Virus record (IMG/VR): IMGVR_UViG_3300031972_003254 | Span: 1-54,777 of that record | Reading direction: 5' to 3' (one strand) | DNA from: a virus | DNA: 54,777 bases | In this document: positions 7,037-14,008 of the stretch, piece by piece | How positions within the stretch are numbered: the first letter of the stretch is position 1 | Layout: each line of letters starts with the position of its first letter | Program-made: the position numbers and the translations under genes | Notes under the pieces: model-generated | Seen by the model: the letters and a program-made list of their open reading frames with translations, nothing else | Database searches by the model: none | What the model was told of the DNA's origin: nothing

Positions 7037-7275
7037 CAGTCGCGCTCCCCGTTCTCGCGGTCCTCGCGCAGGCCGGTGAGCATCGCCGCGATGACGATGC
7101 CCGTGGCAAGGCCAGAAAAGCCGACCAGCGCGAAAAGAGCCATGGCTGCGACCCAAGGGCTCTCGTGGACGAATGCCTGCAGCGCGGCCGAACGGGCGAA
7201 GCCGCTGGCGATGCGCTCGAACAAGTAGAGGAACACGGCCATGCAGGCGGCGGGCGGAGCGATGCGGCGGATCAT
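7036..7275 (-). CDS. Small membrane protein with two hydrophobic helices
   Basis: 79 residues. Hydrophobic segments at about residues 7-20 (PPAACMAVFLYLFE) and 43-66 (AMALFALVGFSGLATGIVIA) and a charged end (REDRENGERD). It resembles small early-operon membrane proteins of unknown role rather than a holin, because it is far from the lysis genes and under early control. It overlaps both neighbours. Confidence 0.55.
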   Translation of the reverse strand: MIRRIAPPAACMAVFLYLFERIASGFARSAALQAFVHESPWVAAMALFALVGFSGLATGIVIAAMLTGLREDRENGERD

Positions 7276-7742
7276 GACGGACGCCGCTCAGGCTGGACGT
7301 CGAAGTCGCCGATGCCGCGCCCGATACGGGTATATGTCGTATCTGCGCGGCCCTCGCGGCGAATACGGACCTCGCGGACGTCGGTCCACGGGATCAGCTC
7401 GGTCCCCGCATAGAACAGCGTCGAGATGCCGAATTCATCGACGCCGCGAATGTCGGCATCGTATCGGCGAGCACCCGGGTAGCGAATGTCGACCCAAGCG
7501 GTAGGCTCTTTCAGGTACCCCCGCTCGTCGCGATCGCCGTTGTTGCGAGCGCCAACGAAAGGAGCGAGTGCCTCCATGATCTCGAGCAGGATGGCAGGGT
7601 TGCCGCGCCCGCCCGCTGCATCAGCGGGCGCGGTAGTCAGGCTGGAACGCTCGGCGTGCGGGGGGCGAGACGCGAGCTTGGGGCGGAAAGCAGCGACAGC
7701 CGGGGGAACCGGTTGTCCGTCGATCTTCTTCGAGGAATGCAC
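7272..7742 (-). CDS. First gene of the leftward early operon, unknown
   Basis: 156 residues, ATG 7742. Residues 1-50 are polar and probably disordered. Residues 52-72 form a helix (LLEIMEALAPFVGAR) and residues 85-156 a beta-rich part (AWVDIRYPGARRYDADIRG, TELIPWTDVREVRIRR). No family recognised. It lies immediately downstream of the operator pair at 7780 and 7813 and of a plausible promoter, so it would be the first early gene expressed on induction. GGAG is 15 bases from the ATG, so the start is not firmly fixed. Confidence 0.55.
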   Translation of the reverse strand: MHSSKKIDGQPVPPAVAAFRPKLASRPPHAERSSLTTAPADAAGGRGNPAILLEIMEALAPFVGARNNGDRDERGYLKEPTAWVDIRYPGARRYDADIRGVDEFGISTLFYAGTELIPWTDVREVRIRREGRADTTYTRIGRGIGDFDVQPERRPS

Positions 7743-7774
7743 GATAACGGTCTCCGAACCATGTCGGAAGCCGT

Positions 7775-7802
7775 TCTATGTCCGTTTAGGACAAAACGTC
7801 AA
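7775..7802 (-). promoter_or_regulatory. Candidate early leftward promoter pL
   Basis: On the minus strand, TTGACG (7802-7797) is separated by 16 bases from CATAGA (7780-7775), about 32 bases before the ATG at 7742. Operator A fills the spacer, so a bound repressor would exclude RNA polymerase. The -35 is close to consensus; the -10 is weak. Confidence 0.5.
7780..7792. promoter_or_regulatory. Operator A, GTC-CGTTTAG-GAC
   Basis: Inverted repeat TGTC-N7-GACA in the gap between the repressor gene and the early operon; read on the minus strand it is GTCCTAAACGGAC, very close to operator C. Probable binding site of the phage repressor. Confidence 0.6.
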
Positions 7803-7812
7803 TACCCGTTTT

Positions 7813-7825
7813 GTCTCATTGCGAC
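7813..7825. promoter_or_regulatory. Operator B, GTC-TCATTGC-GAC
   Basis: Second TGTC-N7-GACA copy, centred 33 bases from operator A, about three DNA turns, so dimers could bind the same face and cooperate. The central seven bases differ from the other copies. Confidence 0.5.
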
Positions 7826-7836
7826 ATTATCGCCGC

Positions 7837-8451
7837 TTAGAGTTCCTGCCCCACGTAAACGACCCGTCCGATCACCACGAACGGCTCTGCCCCGAGCGTC
7901 ATGTCCTTGTGCTCGGGATTCGTCGAGCAAGGGCACAGGCGCATGGGATCGGCGCGGAACTGCTTGAAGTTGGTTTCGCCCTCGGCATTGGCGAGAGCAT
8001 AGTATTTGCGGTCGACAAGTTCGCGGTCGTCAGGATCGACAACGATGAACCCTCCGTCGCGAACAATCAGGTCCATGGAATCGCCAGACGGCCTCAAGGC
8101 GAACAAACGCTCGCCTTTAAGGTGCCCCGGCACAGCGAGCGTTTCATCACTCATCTCTATCGCCTCTCGCCAATTACCGGCAGAAATCTGCCCTGCAACG
8201 GGGATAAGACGAACAGGGTTAACAACATATTGTTCAAATATCTGCTCGGGCGGAACCCCCAGCGCGCGCGTGATGTCGTTGATGTAGTCGAGCGACAGGG
8301 CCATGCGCCCGCTCTCCAGCTTCGCGATCGTGCTGGCCGTAAGCTCGCTGTCCATCCGCGCCCCAAGCTCCTCCAGGGTGAGCCCGGCGGACTTGCGGAG
8401 TTCCTTGATACGGTTCGGGGCATAGCGGCGCGGTGTCTTCATGAGGGACAT
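7837..8451 (-). CDS. Lysogeny repressor, HTH plus S24 (LexA/CI-like) autopeptidase
   Basis: 204 residues from ATG 8451, with AGGAGG ten bases upstream. Residues 12-70 are an HTH_3 (Cro/C1) domain: RIKELRKSAGLTLEELGARM, SELTASTIAKLESGRMALSL. Residues 80-204 are an S24 peptidase-like domain: an Ala-Gly cleavage site in LIPVAGQISAGNW, the nucleophile Ser in RPSGDSMDLIVRDGG, and the general-base Lys in GETNFKQF. RecA-stimulated self-cleavage would induce the prophage. It faces left and lies between operator sets C and A/B, which it probably binds. Confidence 0.9.
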   Translation of the reverse strand: MSLMKTPRRYAPNRIKELRKSAGLTLEELGARMDSELTASTIAKLESGRMALSLDYINDITRALGVPPEQIFEQYVVNPVRLIPVAGQISAGNWREAIEMSDETLAVPGHLKGERLFALRPSGDSMDLIVRDGGFIVVDPDDRELVDRKYYALANAEGETNFKQFRADPMRLCPCSTNPEHKDMTLGAEPFVVIGRVVYVGQEL

Positions 8452-8477
8452 TTAGCGCACCCCTCCTAGCGGCTCAC

Positions 8478-8490
8478 GTCGCATTAGGCC
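8478..8490. promoter_or_regulatory. Degenerate operator C', GTC-GCATTAG-GCC
   Basis: Imperfect copy of operator C (one half ends GCC instead of GAC) centred 35 bases from it, on the repressor-gene side of the divergent gap. It could let the repressor control its own transcription. Confidence 0.35.
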
Positions 8491-8501
8491 AGTTCTCTTG
8501 C

Positions 8502-8530
8502 TTGCCTTTATTGTCCTATTAGGACATATC
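8502..8530 (+). promoter_or_regulatory. Candidate rightward promoter pR
   Basis: TTGCCT (8502-8507), 17 bases, CATATC (8525-8530), with operator C in the spacer, the same design as pL. Transcription would begin almost at the ATG at 8538, which explains why that gene has no ribosome binding site: its message may be leaderless. Confidence 0.4.
8513..8525. promoter_or_regulatory. Operator C, perfect palindrome GTCCTATTAGGAC
   Basis: A 13-bp perfect inverted repeat around a central T, flanked ATT/ATA, 13 bases before the Cro-like gene. It is the best copy of the TGTC-N7-GACA family and the natural primary operator of the switch. Confidence 0.7.
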
Positions 8531-8537
8531 GGCCCGC

Positions 8538-8777
8538 ATGGACCTCAGATCGTATCGCGAATTGCGCGGCCTTACCCTCGCCGACGTCGCCGAATTCCTC
8601 GGCGTCTCGAACGCGAAGGTCGTGCACCGGCATGAGGAAGGGTCGCGGATGCCGAGACCCGCCCTGATCGACAAGTATCATAAGCTGACCGGCGGCGCTG
8701 TCACCGTCGACGACTTCCTCGCCGTGCACCGGCGCTGGAAGAAGGCCCAGGCCCGCAAGGACAAGCAGGCCGCCTGA
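8538..8777 (+). CDS. Cro-like small HTH regulator
   Basis: 79 residues. Residues 3-50 are one helix-turn-helix domain: YRELRGLTLADVAEFLGVSN, AKVVHRHEEGSRMPRPALID. The C-terminus is basic (VHRRWKKAQARKDKQ). It is divergent from the repressor and separated from it only by the operator region, the position of cro or cII in lambdoid phages. I expect it to shut off the repressor gene or time early transcription. The ATG lacks a Shine-Dalgarno sequence and probably lies at the 5' end of the message. Confidence 0.8.
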   Translation: MDLRSYRELRGLTLADVAEFLGVSNAKVVHRHEEGSRMPRPALIDKYHKLTGGAVTVDDFLAVHRRWKKAQARKDKQAA

Positions 8778-8852
8778 CCCCGAAAACCGGGGGTGGCGGC
8801 GGCGCGCGCCTCTCTCCGGCACCCTCTGCACTGCGCGCCGGGAGCATCAATC

Positions 8853-9290
8853 ATGGCCACCAACGATCCACCCTCGCACGACCCCGGAACCGGCGAGGTC
8901 TACGAGACCAACGCAGCCGACGGCGGCCAGCGCTATCCCGCCGCATCCACCCTCAGCGACCTCGTCATCATGCTCAAGGACGGGCAGTTCAACGCCGACA
9001 GCCGCGAGCCCCTGTGCGAGTTCGCCGAGAAGCTCGAAGCTGCGGGCGTCGACACCAACCGCAAGGTCAAGGGGAAGATCACCCTCACCATCGACGTGGA
9101 GTTCGATCCCGACCGCGAGTTCTCGGTGCTGACGCCGAGCCTCGCCTTCAAGCTGCCGATCGAAAAGCACGGGGCCACCATCGCGTGGTTCACCCGCGAC
9201 GGCCGCCTGACCCCGAACAAACCCAACCAGGGCAACCTCTTCGGCACGATCCGCGAGGTCGGAGCCGAGCCGCGCACCATCCGCGGCTGA
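8853..9290 (+). CDS. Hypothetical early protein upstream of the DUF2303 gene
   Basis: 145 residues; ATG 8853 with GGGAG eight bases upstream (an earlier ATG at 8793 lacks one). Residues 1-20 are Asp/Pro-rich, residues 30-65 helical (LSDLVIMLKDGQFNADSREP), and residues 70-120 a beta-rich block (KVKGKITLTIDVEFDPDREF, SVLTPSLAFKLP). It looks like the small gene often paired with DUF2303 genes in alphaproteobacterial prophages; the function is not known. The ending (GNLFGTIREV) is Gly/Asn-rich. Confidence 0.65.
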   Translation: MATNDPPSHDPGTGEVYETNAADGGQRYPAASTLSDLVIMLKDGQFNADSREPLCEFAEKLEAAGVDTNRKVKGKITLTIDVEFDPDREFSVLTPSLAFKLPIEKHGATIAWFTRDGRLTPNKPNQGNLFGTIREVGAEPRTIRG

Positions 9291-9318
9291 TCTCAACACC
9301 CCTCGAAAGGACACCGAC

Positions 9319-10374
9319 ATGGACGATACCCAGGACAACGCCGCGCAGCCGGATCCGGCTGCAGCCAATTCGGCTGGCTACCCGACCTACCACCACTCTC
9401 GCGACACTAACGTGGACGTCGTGCGCGAGCAGATCGCCGACCGTACCGGCGAGCTGATGAAGACCGCCTTCAACGTCGCTTCTGAGGAAATGCGGGCGCA
9501 GGCCGGGCTCATCAACGACCCGCGCGACGGCACCGCAGGTCACTTCGTCATCACGCGCACGGGCGTCGTGCCCATCCCACCTTTGGCATGGGACGGCTAC
9601 CGCCAGTTCCCGCTTTTCCGCCAGGGCACGGCGAAGCTGACCCAGCTTGCGTCCTTCGTGGCGCTGGTGAACCGCTTCAAGCTGTCTCATTCGGCCATCT
9701 TCGCCTGCGACGACTTCAAGAACCCCCGGCTCACCGCGATCTTCGACTATCATCCCGACAACGCGGACATTCTTGCCGAGGGGGACGGCGTCCCTGCGCA
9801 GGTGCAGAACATGCACCACAAGGCAGAATACGCCTTCCCGCTGTCCGAAGAGTGGAAGGCGTGGACCGAGAAGAACGCCGAGCCGATGGGCATGGGCGAA
9901 TTCGCTCGGTTCCTCGAAGATCACATCGTCGACGTGTCGAGCGATCCGGTCGAGGCATTCTCCCAGCAGTCGAAGGCGTTTGTCGCTGCCAATCGCGGCA
10001 GCATCGCCTCGCCGACCAAGCTGATCGAGATCAGCCTTGGCCTGAAGGTCTACGAGAACTCGGTCGTGCGCGAGGCCAAGAACCTCTCGACCGGGGAATC
10101 GCAGTTCACCTTCGATGCCGAGCACACTGACGCGGACGGCAAGCCGCTCACCCTGCCGACGATGTTCTCCATCGTCATTCCGGTGTTCGCGCGCTCGGAG
10201 GACCTGTTCCGCCTGATCGCCCGGTTCCGCTACCGCAAGACGCCTGCCGGGCTGGTATTCTGGTACGAGTTGTGGCGGCCGGACCTGACGTTCGAGACCG
10301 CGTTCAACGAAGCGATCGACGTCGTCGCGGCGCGGACGGACCTGCCGGTCTACGCCGGCGCGCCTGAAGCCTGA
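9319..10374 (+). CDS. DUF2303 (YfdQ-like) protein
   Basis: 351 residues. The whole length fits the DUF2303/YfdQ family of prophage proteins: a helical N-terminal third, a core with FACDDFKNPRLTAIFDYH, AEYAFPLSEEWKAWTEKNA and FARFLEDHIVDV, then a beta domain (GESQFTFDAEHTDADGKPLT, FSIVIPVFARSEDLFRLIAR, LVFWYELWRPDL). No activity has been shown for the family. Its regular place in early operons beside recombination and replication genes suggests a DNA-metabolism or takeover role. AAAGG lies upstream of the ATG. Confidence 0.85.
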   Translation: MDDTQDNAAQPDPAAANSAGYPTYHHSRDTNVDVVREQIADRTGELMKTAFNVASEEMRAQAGLINDPRDGTAGHFVITRTGVVPIPPLAWDGYRQFPLFRQGTAKLTQLASFVALVNRFKLSHSAIFACDDFKNPRLTAIFDYHPDNADILAEGDGVPAQVQNMHHKAEYAFPLSEEWKAWTEKNAEPMGMGEFARFLEDHIVDVSSDPVEAFSQQSKAFVAANRGSIASPTKLIEISLGLKVYENSVVREAKNLSTGESQFTFDAEHTDADGKPLTLPTMFSIVIPVFARSEDLFRLIARFRYRKTPAGLVFWYELWRPDLTFETAFNEAIDVVAARTDLPVYAGAPEA

Positions 10375-10377
10375 CCC

Positions 10378-10836
10378 ATGGCGACTCCGGCCTTCCTCTA
10401 CCGGCTGATGGCGCACGCCAACTTGTCGAGCGGCTTCAGGCTCGGGGAGGAAGACCGGATCGCCTACGGGTTCGCGAACAGCCTGCGCGCGGCCACCCTC
10501 GACGGGCGGCTTCGCGCGGTCTGGACGCACCCGGCGAACGAGCTGGGCGGCATGATCGTGAGACGAAAGACCGCCGAAGGGTTCCGCGCGGTCGTGCCGC
10601 CGCTCGTCGCCCTCGCCCGCGCGCTCGGCCTCATCACAGGCGCGAGCGATTACCTGTTCCTGTGGGGCGGTGGCTGCTGTGCCATCGAATTCAAAAGCGC
10701 GAAAGGCGGGCTACGGCTGGGCCAGCGCGACTTCCGAGACTGGTGCGCAGCTAACGGCGTCCCCTTCCACATCGCCCGCTCCGAAGCCGACGGCCTCGCG
10801 ATCCTGCGCGGACACGGCGTGCTGGCGGAGGCGTGA
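10378..10836 (+). CDS. VRR-NUC domain nuclease
   Basis: 152 residues. Residues 55-145 show the VRR-NUC pattern of the PD-(D/E)xK group: HPANELGG, ALGLITGASDYLFLWGGG with the metal-binding Asp, AIEFKSAKGGLRLGQRDFRD as the E-x-K plus following helix, and PFHIARSEADGLAILR. Stand-alone phage VRR-NUC proteins cut branched DNA and may resolve recombination junctions. The gene is three bases after the DUF2303 stop and directly abuts the next gene. Confidence 0.85.
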   Translation: MATPAFLYRLMAHANLSSGFRLGEEDRIAYGFANSLRAATLDGRLRAVWTHPANELGGMIVRRKTAEGFRAVVPPLVALARALGLITGASDYLFLWGGGCCAIEFKSAKGGLRLGQRDFRDWCAANGVPFHIARSEADGLAILRGHGVLAEA

Positions 10837-11187
10837 GTGAAAGGCGTGCTTTCCCCGAAACCGCTGACCGCCCGCATGCAGCAAGCGCGCCGCCGGAAGA
10901 TGATCGCCGAATACCTCGCACCCGACTCGAGCGCGCGCGAGGTCGCTGCCCGGTTCGGAATCTCCCGCAATGCCCTGTCCGTCAACATGCACCGCTGGGG
11001 CGTGCGCCTCCCCGACGACGAGTTGACGCGCAGATTGAAGGAAGGCGGGAGAAAGGGCGGGGCGCGTGGAGGTCCCGCGCTGGTGTGGCCGGACTGCCCG
11101 GAGCACCTGCGCGAGGATTACGAGACACTGCGCCGGTATATGTCGGCGCGCAAGGCGCGCGAGACGCTTGAAGGGCAGAGCCAATGA
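10837..11187 (+). CDS. Small HTH DNA-binding protein
   Basis: 116 residues with GTG start immediately after the preceding stop (an internal ATG at 10876 is possible). Residues 20-60 form a helix-turn-helix: MIAEYLAPDSSAREVAARFG, ISRNALSVNMHRWGVRLPDD. The end is basic and helical (LREDYETLRRYMSARKARET). It may bind phage DNA as a regulator or a replication/packaging helper; the family is not recognised more closely. The stop overlaps the next start (ATGA). Confidence 0.65.
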   Translation: MKGVLSPKPLTARMQQARRRKMIAEYLAPDSSAREVAARFGISRNALSVNMHRWGVRLPDDELTRRLKEGGRKGGARGGPALVWPDCPEHLREDYETLRRYMSARKARETLEGQSQ

Positions 11188-12017
11188 CGCGGGCTGCCTG
11201 GAATGCCGCTCGCCGCGCCCAACTCGCTGCGATGTGGGGTGCGCTCCCGATCCGCGAGATCGCGCAGCGCCAGAACACGAGCGTTGGTGCCGTCTACCGT
11301 ATCGCGCGCGAGGAAGGCTTGCCGTTTGAGGATCGCGGCCCCTCGCGTCTCGCGGACACCCACCGCGCCATTCGGGACCGCACGACCCGGTATCCGGGCA
11401 CCATCGTCGAAGCTGCGGACAGCCCGCGTCTGCTCGTGGATGGCGGCCAGCACCGCAAGCTCGGCCGCAGGGTCAAGCATGGCCCATGGCAGGGCTGCGC
11501 CATCTACGCCCTCACGCTGGTCGAGCGCGAGACCTGCCCGAGCGGCTGCCGCGAATGGTTCTCCTGTTACGGCAACCGAATGCACCTCGCCCGCAGGCAC
11601 CGCGCCGGGCCGGATCTCGAAGAGCGCCTGATCGAGGAAGTGATGATGCTCGGGCATCGTCACCCCGAGGGGTTCGCGGTGCGCCTGCACGTCCTGGGCG
11701 ACTTCTACTCGGAAGCCTACGCGGACCTGTGGGGCCTGCTGCTGGAAGACGTGCCGCAGCTCCACTTGTTCGGCTTCACCGCCCACCTGCCCCGCACCGC
11801 CGTCGGCAGCGCCTTGGGCTGGATGAACGCGCAGTACCCTGAGCGCTGCAACATCCGGTTCAGCGGCCAGGCAGGCCCGCGTGGCTCGCTCGTCATCGAC
11901 CGCGCCGAGGAAAGCCAGCATGTCGTCTGCCCCTACGAGCGCGGACGCGTGAAGGACTGCGCGTCCTGCGGACTGTGCTGGAAGATCGCGCGCACCATCG
12001 AGTTCGTGAGGCACTGA
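11184..12017 (+). CDS. HTH plus Cys-rich GP88-like phage protein
   Basis: 277 residues in two parts. Residues 5-50 are a helix-turn-helix (REIAQRQNTSVGAVYRIARE). Residues 85-277 resemble the phage GP88-type Cys-rich domain: ERETCPSGCREWFSCYGN, then a core RLHVLGDFYSEAYADLWGLL and LHLFGFTAHLPR, and a final cluster VCPYERGRVKDCASCGLCWK. The seven conserved-looking Cys suggest an iron-sulfur cluster or zinc sites. No biochemical role is known to me. The DNA-binding head suggests it acts on nucleic acid. It is coupled to both neighbours. Confidence 0.65.
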   Translation: MTRAAWNAARRAQLAAMWGALPIREIAQRQNTSVGAVYRIAREEGLPFEDRGPSRLADTHRAIRDRTTRYPGTIVEAADSPRLLVDGGQHRKLGRRVKHGPWQGCAIYALTLVERETCPSGCREWFSCYGNRMHLARRHRAGPDLEERLIEEVMMLGHRHPEGFAVRLHVLGDFYSEAYADLWGLLLEDVPQLHLFGFTAHLPRTAVGSALGWMNAQYPERCNIRFSGQAGPRGSLVIDRAEESQHVVCPYERGRVKDCASCGLCWKIARTIEFVRH

Positions 12018-12223
12018 TGGCGGCTGGAGGCTGGAAACCGAACGCGGGCGCGAAGCCGACGCGAGAGGCAGAGGATGCCCCGCCGATCGCGCGCGTCTAC
12101 GTCCGCCTGCGCAGCGGCGCGGAGCCGAAGGAAAGCTGGCCGGTCGATACCGGCAAGCGCGAGACGACCCGATGGAGCCTGATCGGGCACGCATCGGACA
12201 TCGTGGAATGGAGGGAGGCTTGA
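12017..12223 (+). CDS. Small basic hypothetical protein
   Basis: 68 residues; ATG 12017 shares its A with the preceding stop (TGATG). A Gly/Lys-rich start (MAAGGWKPNAGAKPTREAED) and a compact second half (ARVYVRLRSGAEPKESWPVD, WSLIGHASDIVEWRE) that could form a small beta fold. Similar small proteins accompany replication genes in alphaproteobacterial phages. No function assigned. Confidence 0.6.
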   Translation: MAAGGWKPNAGAKPTREAEDAPPIARVYVRLRSGAEPKESWPVDTGKRETTRWSLIGHASDIVEWREA

Positions 12224-13062
12224 GCAGCCCCGCCTACATACCGCTCTTTCCCGCCGACTACCTCGGCGACACACAGCACCTCTCGACTGAGGAGCATGGC
12301 GCGTACCTGCTGTTGATGATGACGGCATGGACGCAGGACGATTGCGGCCTTCCCGACGACGACCGCAAGCTCGCCCGGATCGTCCGGCTAAGCCTGCGCA
12401 AGTGGAAGCTGATGCGGCCCACCATGCTAGAATTCTGGACCGTTCGCGATGGCCGCTGGAGTAATCCGCGGCTTTCGAAAGAGCGTGTTTACGCTGACCA
12501 AAAAAGCGCGAGTAATCGCGAAAATGCGCGCACGCGTTGGAGCAAGCAACGTGTTGAAAACAAACGAAGTGAGTCATGCGACCGCATAAGCGAACGCAAT
12601 GCCCCTCAACCTCAACATATAGATATACCTAACGGTATATCTCCCCCCATAGCCCCCCACGGCGAAAACGAACCGGAAAAGCCCGCTCCGAAGAAGCGCA
12701 AGGCGAAGCCTCCGCCTGCCGAGTTCGACCTGCCGGAGTGGATCCCGAAAGAGCCGTGGGACCAGTTCATCGAGATGCGCCGTGAGCGGGACAAGACGCC
12801 CACCGTGAACGCCATGTTCCTGCTCGCCAATCGTCTCGGGAAGCTCAGGGACGAAGGCCATGCGCCTGCTGTCGTCCTCGACCAGTCCACCCGCAATAAC
12901 TGGATCGACATCTACCCGGTCAAGGAGGACCGAAGCCATGAGCGACATGCAGCCCCTGGGCGAACACCTGACCGCCGCGATGGGTACGATCACCGCGACG
13001 GGTTCGAACGCGCTCTCGACGACGTCATCTACGGCGATCACGAGGGCGCGCCTGACGGATGA
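12220..13062 (+). CDS. DUF1376 (YdaU-like) replication initiation protein
   Basis: 280 residues. I chose TTG 12220, which overlaps the previous stop (TTGA) and gives the family N-terminus SSPAYIPLFPADYLGDTQHL; GGAGG is five bases upstream. ATG 12208 is an alternative. Residues 1-95 are the DUF1376 domain (STEEHGAYLLLMMTAWTQDD, LRKWKLMRPTMLEFW), a winged-helix-like module of phage replication initiators. A lower-GC linker at residues 100-150 holds a hairpin, and residues 165-235 form a second domain (PKEPWDQFIEMRRERDKTPT) like the C-terminal part of primosomal helper proteins. It probably recruits the host helicase with the next gene's product. Confidence 0.8.
   Translation: MSSPAYIPLFPADYLGDTQHLSTEEHGAYLLLMMTAWTQDDCGLPDDDRKLARIVRLSLRKWKLMRPTMLEFWTVRDGRWSNPRLSKERVYADQKSASNRENARTRWSKQRVENKRSESCDRISERNAPQPQHIDIPNGISPPIAPHGENEPEKPAPKKRKAKPPPAEFDLPEWIPKEPWDQFIEMRRERDKTPTVNAMFLLANRLGKLRDEGHAPAVVLDQSTRNNWIDIYPVKEDRSHERHAAPGRTPDRRDGYDHRDGFERALDDVIYGDHEGAPDG
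12621..12642. repeat. Perfect inverted repeat in an AT-rich patch inside the replication gene
   Basis: AGATATACC, four bases, GGTATATCT: a 9-bp perfect stem in the least GC-rich stretch of this gene, in the linker between the two protein domains. Lambda and relatives place their origin inside the initiator gene in the same way, so this is a candidate origin or initiator-binding site. Confidence 0.5.
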
Positions 13063-13630
13063 AGAGCTTGCCGCCCTCGATGCCATCGTCGCCGCACCGC
13101 TTCCCCCGATGGCCGGGACCGACGAGCGGTTCCTCGCGCAGTGCCTGCGGATGATGTCCACCCTGCCCCGCCGCAAGGACGACGACGTCGGCGGCACCCT
13201 GCGCGTGCGAGCCTATCAGATCGCCATCGGCTCCTATCCGAAGCTGGCAATCGAGTTCATGGTCGTCGAGGCCCTGCGCACCTGCCAGTTCTTCCCGAGC
13301 ACGTCCGAGTGCCTGGCCATCCTCGAACGCTGGAAGCGAAACGACGATGCCGTACGGCAGCGCCTGCGCGCCAAGGCCGCGATCATGCACGAGCGGCAGG
13401 CACGGTTCGACGAGACCATGACCGCGATCGCGGACGGGATGCTGGACCGGGACGAGATCAACGCCCTGCCGTCGTCATGGCTGAGCGTCGCCGAGACGCG
13501 CTCGCTGATCCGGATGGATGACGATGGGCGGTGGATCCTGCGCGCCCGGTTCAAGCCCACCCCGCCGTCGGAGGCGGTCGTCGAGGGCTGTTGCGTCGAT
13601 GTTGACCCTGAGGAAGGAGTTGAGAAATGA
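12938..13630 (+). CDS. Probable replication partner protein (helicase-loader-like position)
   Basis: 230 residues; ATG 12938 with AAGGAGG ten bases upstream, overlapping the replication initiator by 125 bases in another frame. Residues 1-40 are Thr/Ser-rich. Residues 45-150 are helical (FLAQCLRMMSTLPRRKDDDV, YQIAIGSYPKLAIEFMVVEA, FFPSTSECLAILERWKRNDD), a pattern seen in phage proteins encoded right after DUF1376 initiators. I see no Walker motif, so it is not a DnaC-type ATPase. A loader or accessory role is inferred from position alone. Confidence 0.65.
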   Translation: MSDMQPLGEHLTAAMGTITATGSNALSTTSSTAITRARLTDEELAALDAIVAAPLPPMAGTDERFLAQCLRMMSTLPRRKDDDVGGTLRVRAYQIAIGSYPKLAIEFMVVEALRTCQFFPSTSECLAILERWKRNDDAVRQRLRAKAAIMHERQARFDETMTAIADGMLDRDEINALPSSWLSVAETRSLIRMDDDGRWILRARFKPTPPSEAVVEGCCVDVDPEEGVEK

Positions 13631-13833
13631 TCACGATTTCCGGCGACGCGATGGCTGTCATGCTCTGCGTCTTGTCCGCATGTTCGCTAATCACCCTGTA
13701 CCGATTGGCGCTAGAGCGGAGGCGAACCGCCGCACTACGGGGCGCGCTTGAGTTGGCGGTGGATAGGTTGGTGCGCCACGAACTGCATCAAATGGCCGAC
13801 GAGGCGCGGCGAGCTGCTGATCGTAAATTGTGA
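13627..13833 (+). CDS. Small membrane-anchored protein
   Basis: 68 residues. A hydrophobic helix at residues 8-27 (AMAVMLCVLSACSLITLYRL) is followed by a charged amphipathic helix to the end (LELAVDRLVRHELHQMADEA). It overlaps the preceding gene by ATGA and is the last gene before a strong terminator-like hairpin, so it closes the rightward early unit. Unknown function. Confidence 0.6.
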   Translation: MITISGDAMAVMLCVLSACSLITLYRLALERRRTAALRGALELAVDRLVRHELHQMADEARRAADRKL

Positions 13834-13867
13834 GGCGGTCCGGGAAGCATCACTCCCCGGACCGCCT
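13833..13867 (+). terminator. Strong hairpin ending the early rightward unit
   Basis: A 12-bp perfect stem, AGGCGGTCCGGG (13833-13844) with CCCGGACCGCCT (13856-13867), and an 11-base loop begin at the last base of the preceding gene. No T-run follows, but the stem is among the most stable in the window and separates early from packaging genes. Confidence 0.65.
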
Positions 13868-14008
13868 ATCGATACAAACCGAGCGGGCTTGAATTCGATA
13901 CCTCTGGCAAGGCAGCATCACAATCGCTGGCTCATTAGTCGATTGCAAGTCTGCTGACCGCCAACGCGCTCTGTCCGATCTCGACAATCCATGCCATAAG
14001 CCGGAGCC

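Noticed and set aside
13868-14008. tRNA-like stretch on the minus strand in the gap before the metallopeptidase gene (a GCGCGTTGGCGG block and TTGCAATC resembling a Cys tRNA)
   Set aside because: The T-arm and acceptor pairings do not close and the anticodon stem is wrong; similarity is limited to short words. Nothing else is seen in this gap after the hairpin, and no clear promoter.
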